Shown here: piece by piece, positions 42,453 to 52,519 of the stretch | Numbering within the stretch: the first letter of the stretch is position 1 | Layout: each line of letters opens with the position of its first letter | Source of the DNA: Lucinisca nassula | Lineage: Eukaryota > Mollusca > Bivalvia > Lucinida > Lucinidae | Direction of reading: 5' to 3' | DNA length: 64,000 bases | Assembly: GCA_963580285.1 (NCBI GenBank) | Contig: OY757023.1 | Span: 129,178,027-129,242,026 of the forward strand | The notes under the pieces: model-generated | What the model was told of the DNA's origin: nothing | Databases searched by the model: none | What the model saw: the letters and a program-made list of their open reading frames with translations, nothing else | Made by a program: the position numbers and the translations under genes

Positions 42453-43258
42453 CCAATCATCTTCAATGTCGCATCGTTTTGTCTTGCGATTAGCGCAAAA
42501 AGACGCGACCATTGTCAGTTAATTTTTCGATTATTAATTGTGTTGGGTTTAACAACATGTCAACCCATGTGGGTAATTTGTCTCGTCTCCCAGAGAAATG
42601 GAGAAAAATATAGAAGAGATCGTTGGTTAAAGTAAAGGACAGAGGAGAAAAAGGAAAATGAATGGAAGTGTAGAAACAGAAGGAATAAGAGCACTCCCCT
42701 CTACCCTTACCTGCTGTAGGGATAGCAGGTCTTACCCAATTGTCAGCCGATATCAGTTGGACGCCACAGTGACGCAAGACATACGTCACCTTTACCTTAC
42801 GCTATATTTAAAATTGTCAAATTCAAAGAAATTAATAACTGCTATCGAATCAGTCTGAACAACGGTTATTTATTGCCACACAAAATTGCGCATGCGCAAA
42901 AATACGGAATCTTTGGGTAGCATTTCCTTAGCGACCGGTGGCGTCCTAAACTCATCTATTGGTATGAGTTCCCCTTTTCATAATGAACAACTAGTCCGAC
43001 TGTCAAGTTAATATGTTCAGTAATGACAGAGATATTACAAAATGTCCAAGTGTTTGCACGACGACGACGACGCAGACGACGCCAGAGCTATGACAATACC
43101 TCGTCGTTTTCTTCGAAAACAGCCGAGCTAAAAATGATTAATACAATTTTCGGACCAACTATTTCCGGTCTCCTCTATGTCCAGAGCAGATGAAGTCCTC
43201 AAAGCCCTGGCAATATATATATGGCTTTGCCTCCCAGTAAGCAATGAAAGACGTGCCA
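42453..43258. other. No gene recognised
   Basis: Short frames only. A repeated GACGAC stretch lies at 43057-43083. No known repeat or exon signal. Confidence 0.5.
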
Positions 43259-43270
43259 ACGGCGGGCCGA

Positions 43271-43586
43271 GCCGCCTCGTAGCTCAGTCGGATGCGCGTT
43301 TGACTGGTGATCGGGAGGACGCAGGTTCGATACCTGCCGGGGCCGGCAACATTCTTTCGGGGAGATTGATCATGAAATCTTTTCTACAGTCATTCTCTCC
43401 CTTCGGCTGATTCAAGAAGGGCAGATGTCAAGTTCTTGCGAAAGAATGTGCACTGTACTGGATAACATACTAACGTACAAGCCTGCCCAGGAAAAGTGTG
43501 GATAGGTCAACTGACCGGCTCATAAATGACATAAAATAGTGTTGACTGGGCCGTTAAACTCCAATAGGCTACAAACAAATAAACAA
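43271..43586 (+). mobile_element. SINE-B, full length, with 12-bp target-site duplication
   Basis: A tRNA-like head (GTAGCTCAGTCGGATGCG, B box GGTTCGATACC, ending CCGGGGC) leads to the SINE-B body and a GTTGACTGGGCCGTTAAAC tail with AAACAAATAAACAAA. It is flanked by ACGGCGGGCCGA (43259-43270) and ACGGTGGGCCGA (43587-43598), a duplication with one mismatch. The duplication rules out an ordinary tRNA gene. Confidence 0.92.
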
Positions 43587-43796
43587 ACGGTGGGCCGATA
43601 GCGATGCGACGTTGCAACGTTGTATCGCTGTCGGTCCGACGTTGGTCCGTTGTTGAGTGCTGACTGAGCTGTTCCAGCTATGTTAAGTGAGAAGGGTAAG
43701 TGGGAGAGGGAGACAGAGAGGTGGTGGGAGGGAGAAATACAGGGAGACAGGGGAGAGCGGGAGGAGATCGGGGAGAGAAGGAAAGTATGAGAGTTT

Positions 43797-44048
43797 TGTT
43801 TGTTTGATTTGAGGTTTAACTTCCCCGTCAACACTGTATAGGTCATTTTGGAAACGTTACTTCCAACTGTGTGGGACTTTTACCCGACATTGAGATGAAA
43901 TGACATCTCAAGCCCTGCCGTCCAATGAAACCAATAGGGTTTATAAGCATGGACGGGGCCGACTCGCACCGCTTTGCCTGGGCAGGCTCAGATCCTCTAA
44001 GCGGTTTACAAGTACTCGTGTGCGGGTTAGTTTCAGCTCAGTGTGGAT
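43797..44048 (-). repeat. SINE-C copy, minus orientation
   Basis: Reversed tail GTTTGATTTGAGGTTTAAC through GATCCTCTAAGCGGTTTAC, truncated before the hairpin head. Confidence 0.85.
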
Positions 44049-44413
44049 AGCCCCCGCCCATAGGGGCTTGAAGAAATAGATGGGCTGAAATAGATGGGCT
44101 GCATGATGCTTCCACGCGGAGCTGAAACCGACCCGCACACGAGTACTGGTAAACCCCTTAGACGATCTAAGCCTGCCCAGGCAATGCGGTGCGAGTAGGC
44201 CCGTCCATGTTAATGAACCCTATTGGTTTCATTGGGCGGCAGGGTTTGAGATGTCATTTTTTTCCCATTTCGGATAAAATTCCCAAAAAATTGGAAGCAG
44301 CATCTCCAACATGGACGGGGACGTTAAACTTCAAATCAAACAAACAAACAAAAGCTCTGCGTGGAAGCATCATGCAGCCCATCTATTTCTTCAAGCCCCG
44401 ATGGGCGGGGGCC
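44049..44413. repeat. SINE-C head-to-head cluster
   Basis: A plus copy (44049-44352) starts CCCCCGCCCATAGGGGC, has a 14-bp internal duplication GAAATAGATGGGCT, and ends GGGGACGTTAAACTTC. A minus-strand head fragment follows (44354-44413, ending AAGCCCCGATGGGCGGGGGC). Confidence 0.82.
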
Positions 44414-44436
44414 GTGAGTGTGAGAGTAGGGGAAAG

Positions 44437-44437
44437 T

Positions 44438-44500
<63 letters not shown>

Positions 44501-44503
44501 GGT
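44437..44503. repeat. (AG)n then (G)n simple repeat
   Basis: About 26 AG dinucleotides run straight into 12 G. A short (CTAT)n stretch follows at 44541-44562. Confidence 0.95.
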
Positions 44504-44894
44504 GGCTGACTGATACTTTGTACCCTAAGTCACACGGTGGCTATCTATCTATCTAGCTATCTTCTCATACTGAGTCGGTCATATTTGGCCATTACCTCTA
44601 GAGAAAGAACACCATGTTTTACCCTGAGTATTCAGCAATAGAATATGACGTCATGGTGACGTATGATTTTTTTTCTCCTCGCGCGCAAATGTCAACAAAA
44701 CTTATGGCGAGGTAAAAAAAAAAAAAACATTCATGACGACTGATACAGGCAAACACCGTTTAATGAGTTGCAAGGGTCTTCAACAGGTGCTCTATGCTTC
44801 TGTCTCATCCTGAAGTCTCGAAACGATGTGTTTATCAAAGAAAACAGTAAACTGGGTCACTGACAATGTCGGTGCTGCTAAGGATTAGTGATGT

Positions 44895-45120
44895 AGTGAC
44901 TGTAGTGGTTGGTCGAAGTCTCCGGTCAGCGTAGGCCGATTCACCGACGTCGTGCATTGGTTGGACAAAAGCAAGAGATCCGGCTCTGGGGCATTCTGGG
45001 ATTGACAGCGAGCGGGAAAACGTCGACTAACGTAGAAAGAGACGACCGAGAAGAATATTCTACAAGTATTTGGGACCCAGACGCTACCAATCTTATTCAG
45101 GTAATACCCAGATACTTTAC
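44895..45120 (+). other. Unassigned 225-bp segment upstream of the TRIM primer site, possible coding remnant
   Basis: An open frame on the plus strand includes QEIRLWGILGLTASGKTSTN and REEYSTSIWDPDATNLIQV, with coding-like composition and a donor-like AGGTAATA just after. It does not match the LTR expected here. It may be a captured exon or a piece of a larger relative's internal region. I do not recognise the family. Confidence 0.3.
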
Positions 45121-45393
45121 TGGTGGCAGCGGTGGGATTCGAACCCACGCCTCCGAAGAGACTGGTGAGGCATGTGTGACTTCGGGACGAAGTCAAGAGA
45201 TGAGGGGGAGAAATGTAACGGTTATGGATAAATACCACTTCTACAGCCTTGCTGTAGGAGCCGGCTGTTTTAGCGACGCAGGTAGAGTGGTTGGCTTATT
45301 CACGAAGTTAAGCAACGGAGATTGCGGTTAGTACCTGGATGGGTGACCGCGTTGCTTGACTTCGTGGATGTGGACGACCCGGTACACGCTACA
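45121..45393 (+). mobile_element. Second 5S-LTR TRIM, lacking its 5' LTR, with extended tRNA-Leu sequence
   Basis: From 45121, TGGTGGCAGCGGTGGGATTC continues for about 45 nt as the exact complement of the 3' part of a tRNA-Leu (CCA, acceptor, T arm and variable-arm GTCTCTTCGG). Then come the shared internal piece CATGTGTGACTTCGGGACG, the purine tract and a 3' LTR at 45214-45393 with the 5S-like segment. No 5' LTR precedes it. Confidence 0.82.
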
Positions 45394-45661
45394 GTGAAAA
45401 CAGGTAAGATTTTCTTTATTTCAAGCTTCACCAAGCTTGGAAATTGCAATTTATTGCTCTAATCGGGCGCGAATCTAAACCGCCGCCATGACACTTACGA
45501 AATTCTTAAAGTTACGACAGCCTACCCCCTATCGTAAAGTTACGAACAAACTTACGCAAAAACTTAGAATTTGACGTTAGTGAAACGCAAATTTTGAGTT
45601 AAGAATTCTTAAGATCGAACTTAAGAAAATCTTAGAGTTACGAAGTTTAGTGAAACGGCCA

Positions 45662-45850
45662 CCAGGGCGTTATATATCGTCCACAGACCCCGTAGGGTTT
45701 TGTCTTTCAGCAAATCGAGCGATCGAGTAGTGTGTGAACAACCCATACTCTCTACAGCTAGGCGGTATGAAAGCCCACCTTCGACTATACCGAGGGCACG
45801 ATGACATCGAAGTTACCTAGACGTCCTTTTGGCTTGTTCATATGAAATGT
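45662..45850 (-). pseudogene. Tc1/mariner-like transposase, N-terminal part (split gene)
   Basis: Minus-strand reading gives RFAERQNPTGSVDDI then a stop and RPG, the linker between the helix-turn-helix DNA-binding domains of Tc1 transposases. The frame continues directly into RGREHVSRTGT on the far side of the 38011-45661 insertion. Sequence further 5' is degenerate. Confidence 0.75.
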
Positions 45851-46270
45851 TTTGCTGACTTTTAACGTAAAAATCCGACCTTACAATGACAATAAAGAAA
45901 TTGCCAAAATATCGTGATTACGAAAATTTGTAATTTTTGCATTTTGCACGTGCACATGCACATCAGGAGAATCACGCATTATTCGTGTCAAACTTCATGC
46001 TTCGGTGACAACACAATACCGTATTTTTAGTCGAAATAGTCAGTAATTTTTACCTTAAACTAAAGAAATCGAAATTCTAAAAGTGGTGCGTTTTCATTGA
46101 ATCCGAGTACATGTAATTATTATTTGAGCGTATACCTTTCTTGAAGTACATGTGTGTTTACAAGCAAATAAATCTTATATGGTAATGTCGAAAGGAAAAA
46201 TACGGAAAGACTGAGCAATCTGTGTCACAACCTGTGACTCGGTTTACCATTTGTTTGTTTTGCTTACTGT
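45851..46270. other. No gene recognised
   Basis: AT-rich intronic DNA with no recognised repeat family. Confidence 0.5.
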
Positions 46271-46355
46271 CGTAAATATGTTCTACAAAAGGATTATCCT
46301 TTGGAAGCAAGGAATACACCACAGAAGTGAAAAAAATGGAGTGTACATGTTTTCT

Positions 46356-46402
46356 GGGCCAGACTAGCTAGTTTCGGCCAATTAGGCATCATCAGTCACC
46401 CT
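46356..46402 (-). ncRNA. Hammerhead ribozyme motif, family A, slightly decayed
   Basis: The core CUGAUGA and GAA and stem III ACUAGCUAGU are intact. Stem I has one G-G mismatch (GGGUGA against UGGCCC), and the first stem II base G is U (UGCC / GGCC). Activity is probably reduced. Confidence 0.8.
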
Positions 46403-46616
46403 CAGATATTTTCAAAATTCCACAATGGAACCAATGATCCCAAAGGACAAGAAAATATAATCTACACTATGATGTAGGGCAGGGAGACGTTTTACCACCG
46501 CCACACATTCCCACACACCAGCTGTAGTGAAGGTAAATATGTTCTATAAAAGGGTTATCCTTTGGAAGCAAGTAATACACCACAGAAGTGAAAAATATGG
46601 AGTGTACATGTTTTCT

Positions 46617-46662
46617 GGGCCAGACTGGCTAGTTTCGGCCAATTAGGCCTCATCAGTGACCC
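46617..46662 (-). ncRNA. Hammerhead ribozyme motif, family A, intact core
   Basis: The elements are GGGUCA, CUGAUGA, GGCC-UAAUU-GGCC, GAA, ACUAGCCAGU, C, UGGCCC. Stem II is perfectly paired. Stem III has one substitution relative to the palindromic form (CUAG/CCAG), so dimer pairing is weakened. The core and cleavage triplet GUC are canonical. Confidence 0.86.
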
Positions 46663-46689
46663 TAAGATAACTCCACATATCGATTTCAT

Positions 46690-46762
46690 TCCTTGTGATG
46701 TTGTGGGTGGGGTATCTGGGATATGATTGTATCAGTTCCTGGTCGTTTCTCTTTTCAGCATT
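46690..46762 (+). repeat. Penelope-type solo 3' tail
   Basis: GATTGTATCAGTTCCTGGTC then GTTTCTCTTTTCAG. It matches the subfamily at 16430. Confidence 0.6.
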
Positions 46763-47395
46763 TTATTCTCTCAAATTAAGATGTAAGACATTTAAGGAAA
46801 AACTTTGTGCATGTATTCTGATAGACATATGGTGAAATATATTAGGCCGTCTTTCTCTTATGCTCATCTAAGAAGATACTCGTCAATTTACGGCGCAAAC
46901 ATGTACGCTGTACATATAAGCATGCCCTAAATTGTGATTAGGTGAAGACCGGTCAAATTATCAGGTTGCTTTATCGACTGCAGACCTCTTCTAAAAGCTA
47001 GTATAAAGGGCATACAAAGATATATATTCGATTGATTGTAAATAATTCAATGTTAGTTATTTTGACTTAACACATCATTATAACCGCCGATATGAAAACA
47101 TTTATTTAAATTACTACGCAAGGATTGAAATGGTCTTATATTTGTCCATAATCAAATTTAACACCGATTCGTTATTGAATTTATGTTAATAAATTAGAAA
47201 TATTGAAATTAAGATATCAAAAAATAAATAAAAAAATGCAAAATTACTTTACAATTGTATATTTTCTTGCAATTGAACGCAAACTTTATTCACTTGTTTG
47301 AATTTGAGAGATGATTGACTGATACAAAATATTTTGCAATTTGATTAAACGCATTCGAATGACAGTACATTTGTGATAACTTACTGCTCTCTCAG
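46763..47395. other. No gene recognised
   Basis: Very AT-rich DNA with no repeat family or exon signature. Confidence 0.5.
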
Positions 47396-47399
47396 ATGA

Positions 47400-47703
47400 C
47401 CCCCACCCATCGGGGCTTGAAGAAATATATGGGCTGCATGATGCTTCCACGCAGAGCTGTATCCGACCGCACAGGAGTACTGGTAAACCGCTTAGAGGAT
47501 CTAAGCCTGCCCAGGCAAAGCGATGCGCGTCGGCCCGCCCGTGCTTATTAACCGTATTGGTTTCAATGGGCGGCAGGGCTTGAGATGTCATTTCATCTCA
47601 ATGTCGGGTAAAAGTCTCACAAAATTGGAAGCAATGCCTCCAAAATGACCTATATAGTGTTGATGGGGACGTTATACATCAAATCAAACAAAACAAACAA
47701 ACA
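47400..47703 (+). repeat. SINE-C copy, plus orientation, full length
   Basis: Head CCCCCACCCATCGGGGCTTG, body GTAAACCGCTTAGAGGATC, tail GTTGATGGGGACGTTATAC with AAACAAACAAAC. Confidence 0.87.
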
Positions 47704-47806
47704 GCTCTCTTAAGTTACCTAAGGTTAAAACTTCGCACATAAAAAAAAGCTGAACTTCTGGTCCTTTTAAGAGACAGAGACTTCTGGTCCTTTTAAGAGA
47801 CGTAGA

Positions 47807-50525
47807 ATGAGTAAGCCTAAGAAAACTGACACTTTCTTATACCGTCACTTTCGACGTACAGGTCATTCTGTAAATAACATTGTTATACAACCAGTGGAAA
47901 AACTTTATTACGATGCAAATTCTACATCTAGATTCAAAATAATCAAAAGACATGAAGCTGAACTGAAATGGATTAAATTTTTACAGACCCCTTTTCCACT
48001 GGGATTTAATGACAACATTTATCATGAGGGTAATATTTCCAGAATGCCGGACTTTGATATTTTCTCACTCCTGGAATGTCGAAAACGCAGAACTAGATCT
48101 CACGGCACCAGGAAAAATGGTAACTTTAAACGTAAATCACGTGCGTTTAAACGAAACAATACTAGACTGAAGTGACTGTCAATTATATTATTAAATCATG
48201 GACGCCACTCTATGCTTTCATTTTTAAGTTCATTACCCGTTTCTGTTTTACGTCTTCTGGACACCGAGGCGAATAAATTCTACGATAGTTCTCATCAGTT
48301 ATATGATGCGGCTCTCTTAACTAGAGGCTATACTCAGCATACTCTCCGTCCTTACATTGATTCTGAAATTAATCATAAACGTCATTTCTTCAAAATATCC
48401 TTCATTAATAAGGGTATGGATTTTATAGATTTGCCCAGTATCTTCCGTGAGAGATCGGTGCTTTCTTCCATTCCTGCTTATTTTCAAAATACTGAAACAC
48501 CTATAATTTTCTATAAATATAACAAACCTGTTAGATCTATCATTTTTAATTTCAATAAACTTGTTTCAGATCTTGATATTGATACTAATACTCCTGATTC
48601 ATGTGGTTGTAAAAACTCAAAGTATTGCTATCCTGCTGCTGGCCATGTAATTACTGGCAATTTGAAAATTATTCCTGATTCTAGGATAAGGAATATAATT
48701 TCTAAAGGACCGAAATATCGGTTTCCTTCTAAAATTGATTTCAGTAAATGTAGAGATGAAATCGCTGCTTCCTTGGATGAATTCGGTAATCGATGGTGTA
48801 AGCGAGAGTATATTGAGCATAAAGCCCTTAAGGACTGGAAACTTAGCATTTTAAAGCTAGTGAATAAACGCATTTCTTTCTATTCTCAAAATACTAACTT
48901 ATTACCTCCTAAGCCCAAGACGTCTTTACGTCATCTTAAAATAGGTATTCAAGAATTTCATAAGAAATTTGTTTTGGCCACTGCAGACAAGGCTGCTAAC
49001 AACGTCGTCGTTGTGTGACGGCTCCACTATGTTAACACGCTTAAGCAGGAACTTGGTGGTACTAAGGCCTATGAACTTCAGCCTTTAGCTGAAGAGAGAG
49101 CTATAGTAGATACACATGTTTGTCTTTCAGCCACCAAGTTTGCTGTGTGTGTTAACGAAGGCCAAGACAAGCTTCCTACGCTATACTGGTTACCAAAACT
49201 TCATAAAAAACCCTACAAAGCACGGTTTATTGCAAATTCTAGCTCTTGCACTACCACTGAACTTTCTAGATTATTAACTTCCTGTCTTACTGCTATTAAA
49301 ACGCATGTAATTAAATATTGTGATAAAGTCTTTGAAAGATCAGGAAGAAATCTGTTTTGGTCTATAAAAAATCGAATGAGGTTTTAAATAAATTGAAATC
49401 TAGACATTTTCGTGCTTCTAGTCTGTCTACCTACGATTTTTCCACTCTTTACACTACACTTCCTCATAATCTTATAAAAGAAAAGCTTAATGATTTAATT
49501 GAATGGGCTTTTCACAGAGAAGATTCTCTCTAGCTTGCATGTAATGTCCGAAATGCATGTTTCACTTCTAAAGAGCATAAGAATTATACACTTTGGTCTT
49601 GTCAGTAAGTGTGTGATGCCCTCACCTTTCTACTTGACAATATTTATATTAGATTCGGTACTAAGTTATTTAGACAAATTGTGGGTATTCCGATGGGTAC
49701 TAATTGCGCACCTCTTGTGGCTGATCTGTTCTTGTATTGTTATGAAAGAGACTTCATTTTGTCGCTTTCCATTGATAACCAATCTGAAATTATTGAAGCT
49801 TTTAGCTCTACTTCTAGATATTTAGATGATTTATTAAATATTGATAATGCCTATTTTGATGGTTTGATCAGTCAGATTTACCCCCCCCCCCCCCAGAACT
49901 TCAGTTAAATAAAGCAAATTCTTCTGATACAGAGACCCCGTTTTTGGATTTACATCTATCTATTGTAGATGGATTTGTTTCGTGCAAAATTTATGATAAA
50001 CGCGATGACTTTGATTTTGAGATTGTAAATTTTCCTTTTTTGGATGATGATGTTCCTCGTGCGCTATCCTATGGCGTTTATATTTCGCAATTAATTCGAT
50101 TTGCTAGAGTGTGTAGTCATGTAACTGACTTCAACACTCGTAATAAATTATTAACGGCTAAACTCCTTAATCAGGGTTATTGGTACCATAAACTACGCAA
50201 AGCCTTTTCAAAATTTTATAGACGCCATTCTGATTTAATTTCAAAATTCAATATTGGACTTAAACCTCTTCTACAACAAGGTCTATCGGAACCCGAATTT
50301 TATGGTGACTTAGTATATAAATTCAGAAAAATATATAACCGCAATGACTTAAGCACCCAATTTCGTAAAATCATTCTTCGATATAAAAAGATTGGGTACA
50401 ACATGTATATTATACGACAGACTGCATGCATGGTAGTTAACCCAATCACGGTTGGCAACTGTGCTTCCCTCTTTAATTGCACGCCGGTGGGTCAAGCCTC
50501 AGATTCTATGACGGCTCCAACGTAA
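47807..50525 (+). pseudogene. Penelope-like element, GIY-YIG + reverse transcriptase (copy 1)
   Basis: In order: the C-terminal half of an N-terminal GIY-YIG endonuclease (KTDTFLYRHFRRTGHS, LKWIKFLQTPFPLGFND, 47807-48080), a basic linker, a Cys-containing segment (CGCKNSKYCYPAAGHVITG), then the reverse transcriptase. RT motifs are KLPTLYWLPKLHKKPYKAR, STYDFSTLYTTLPHNLI (motif A), VGIPMGTNCAPLVADLF, SRYLDDLLNI (catalytic YLDD) and TPFLDLHLSI. An endonuclease ahead of the RT is the permuted Naiad-type order. Such enzymes prime reverse transcription at nicked DNA. Lesions: stops at 48173 and 49016, a frameshift near 49375, stops near 49531 and 49604, and a 14-C run at 49881. The 5' end is truncated. 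Confidence 0.9.
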
Positions 50526-51095
50526 AGGCTTATTGAAAATTAGAGAGATAATGTTGGTTGGTGCCTGATGCTCTGTCTCTGGTCGGGCTCATCGGAGTCT
50601 AACTGTTGGTTTTCTTTTGCTCCAGCATTTCAGTGGTTTCTTGCTGTCGAGTCCTCACCGTTGTCTCACCTCTGTGGTTCTTTGATTTTTGTGTTCACAG
50701 AGATGTTGCACTGATGAGTTAGGAGGCCTTCATGCGGACTGAACAAATTATTTGTCTAAATCGCGACGGAAGTAAGGGCGAGGATTGTGGCCACGTAAAA
50801 TCGATTTAAGCCCCCCAGTGGAAATCTTCCACTGACCGTTCCAAGGCGGCTCTTCTGTGGCGATTTATTTATGTTGTTGTTTGTTACTTACTGTGTGTAT
50901 CACTTGTGTCTTTTGGTTTTGGATGGCCATATGGCCATTTTGTGGGAAAGTAACTGTCCTTATGGCCTTCCTTTGTTTAGGTTTCCATTATGGTCTGGTC
51001 GCTTAATGTTTGTATTTCTTTCCCTTTGGTGTCTTTTATGGGTGGAGTAAGTTAATTGTATCAATTCCTGATCTTTGTTTTACTTCTACTTTACA
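50526..51095 (+). repeat. 3' untranslated region of the Penelope-like copy 1
   Basis: Includes GGATTGTGGCCACGTAAAATC, CCAAGGCGGCTCTTCTG, the palindromic GGCCATATGGCCATTTTG and the tail AATTGTATCAATTCCTGATC. Parts of this region recur as solo tails across the window. A hammerhead-like relic lies at 50711-50760. Confidence 0.85.
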
Positions 51096-51179
51096 ACCCA
51101 TTTACAACCCACTTACAACCCATTGAATCTGCTGTTGACCCGACAATCAATCCGTATTTCATCACGCATATAAATTATA

Positions 51180-52519
51180 AAAAGTAGAAGTAAAACAAAG
51201 ATCAAGAATCGATACAATTAACTTACTCCACCCATCAAAGACACCAAAGGGAAAGAAACACACACATTAAGCGACCAGACCATAATGGAAACCTTAACAA
51301 AGGAAGGCCATAAGGTCAGTTACTTTTCCAAAAAATGGCCATATGGCCATCCAAAATAAAAAGACACAAGTGATACACACAGTAAGTAACAAACAACAGT
51401 ATAAATAAATCGCCACAGAAGAACCGCCTTGGAACGGTCAGTGGAAAGATTTCCACTGGGGGGCTTAAATCGATTTTACGTGGCCACAATCCTCGCCCTG
51501 ACCTCCGTCGCGATTTAGACAAATAATTTGTTGTCCGCATGAAGGCCTCCTAACTCATCAGTGCAACATCTCCGTGAACACAAATAATCAAAGAACCACA
51601 GAGGTGAGACAACGGTGAGGACTCGACAGCAAGAAACCACTGAAATGATGGAGCAAAAGTAAACCAACAGTTAGACTCCGATGGGCCCAACCAACATTAC
51701 CTTGAATTAGATCTCTCTAATTCTCAATAAGCCTTTACGTTGGAACCATCAAAGAATCTGAGACCTGACCCACCGGCGTGCAGTTAAAGAGGGAAGCAAA
51801 GTTGCCAACCGTGATTGGGTTAACTACTATGCATGCAGTCTGTCGTATAATATCTATGTTGTACCCAATCTTTTTATATCGAAGAATGATTTTACGAAAT
51901 TGGGTGCTAAAGTCATTGTGGTTATATATTTTTCTGAATTTATATACTAAGTCACCGTAAAATTCGGGTTCTGATAGACCTTGTTGCAGAAGAGATTTAA
52001 GTCCAATATTGAATTTTGAAATTAAATCAGAATGGCGTCTATAAAATTTTGAAAAGGCTTTGCGTAGTTTATGGTACCGATAACCCTGATTAAGAAGTTT
52101 AGCCGTTAATAATTTATTACGAGTGTTGAAGTCAGTTACATGACTCTACACTCTAGCAAATCGAATTAATTGCGAAATATAAACGCCATAGGATGGCGCA
52201 CAAGGAACATCACCATCCAAAAAAGGAAAATTTACAATCTCCAAATCAAAGTCATCGCGTTTATCATAAATTTTGCACGAAACAAACCCATCTACAATAT
52301 ATAGATGTAAATCCAAAAACGGGGCCTCGGTATCAGAAGAATTTGCTTTATTTAACTGAAGTTCTGGGGGGGGGGGGGGGGGGGTAAATCTGACTGATCA
52401 AACCATCGAAACAGGTATTATCAATATTTAATAAATCATCTAAATATCTAGAAGTGGAGCTAAAAGCTTCAATAATTTCAGATTGGTTATCAATGGAAAG
52501 CGACAACATGATCAATAAG
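51180..52519 (-). pseudogene. Penelope-like element, 3' half (copy 2), tail-to-tail with copy 1
   Basis: Reading leftwards from 52519 gives the RT region after VADLF through the C-terminus and the whole 3' UTR, ending at the tail complement at about 51180. An 84-bp spacer (51096-51179) separates the two tails. A 19-G run (52366-52384) interrupts the frame at the same place as the C run of copy 1. A MITE-A insertion truncates it at about 52520. Confidence 0.88.

Larger units (their letters stand above)
38011..45661. mobile_element. 7.65-kb nested insertion with GGCCCGTTTCACTAAAC ends
   Basis: The ends are inverted repeats: GGCCCGTTTCACTAAACTTC and, from the right, TGGCCGTTTCACTAAACTTC. The similarity extends inward about 150 bp with repeated TTACGAAATTCTTAAG-type motifs (38011-38165 and about 45490-45661). 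The 5-bp duplication CCAGG flanks it (38006-38010, 45662-45666), and removing it restores a continuous Tc1 reading frame. Either a large element or, more likely, a short MITE of about 330 bp later filled with other insertions. Confidence 0.82.
46275..46680 (-). mobile_element. Retrozyme-like tandem pair (261-bp unit) with two hammerheads
   Basis: Two direct units, one complete (about 46275-46535) and one partial (about 46536-46680), share ATCCTTTGGAAGCAAG, GGAGTGTACATGTTTTCTGG and the hammerhead. The hammerhead-to-hammerhead spacing is 261 bp. Tandem non-coding units, each with a type I hammerhead having a minimal stem III, are the defining layout of animal retrozymes, which circulate as small circular RNAs. 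It is non-autonomous, and mobilisation by Penelope-like or LINE machinery is inference. Confidence 0.85.

Noticed and set aside
43271..43345. tRNA gene-like sequence (GTAGCTCAGTCGG head)
   Set aside because: It heads the full-length SINE-B with a 12-bp flanking duplication, and truncated SINE-B copies occur elsewhere.
44909..45331. 140-codon frame as a complete gene
   Set aside because: Its second half is translated tRNA-Leu complement and LTR sequence. Only the first part could be coding, and I list that as uncertain.
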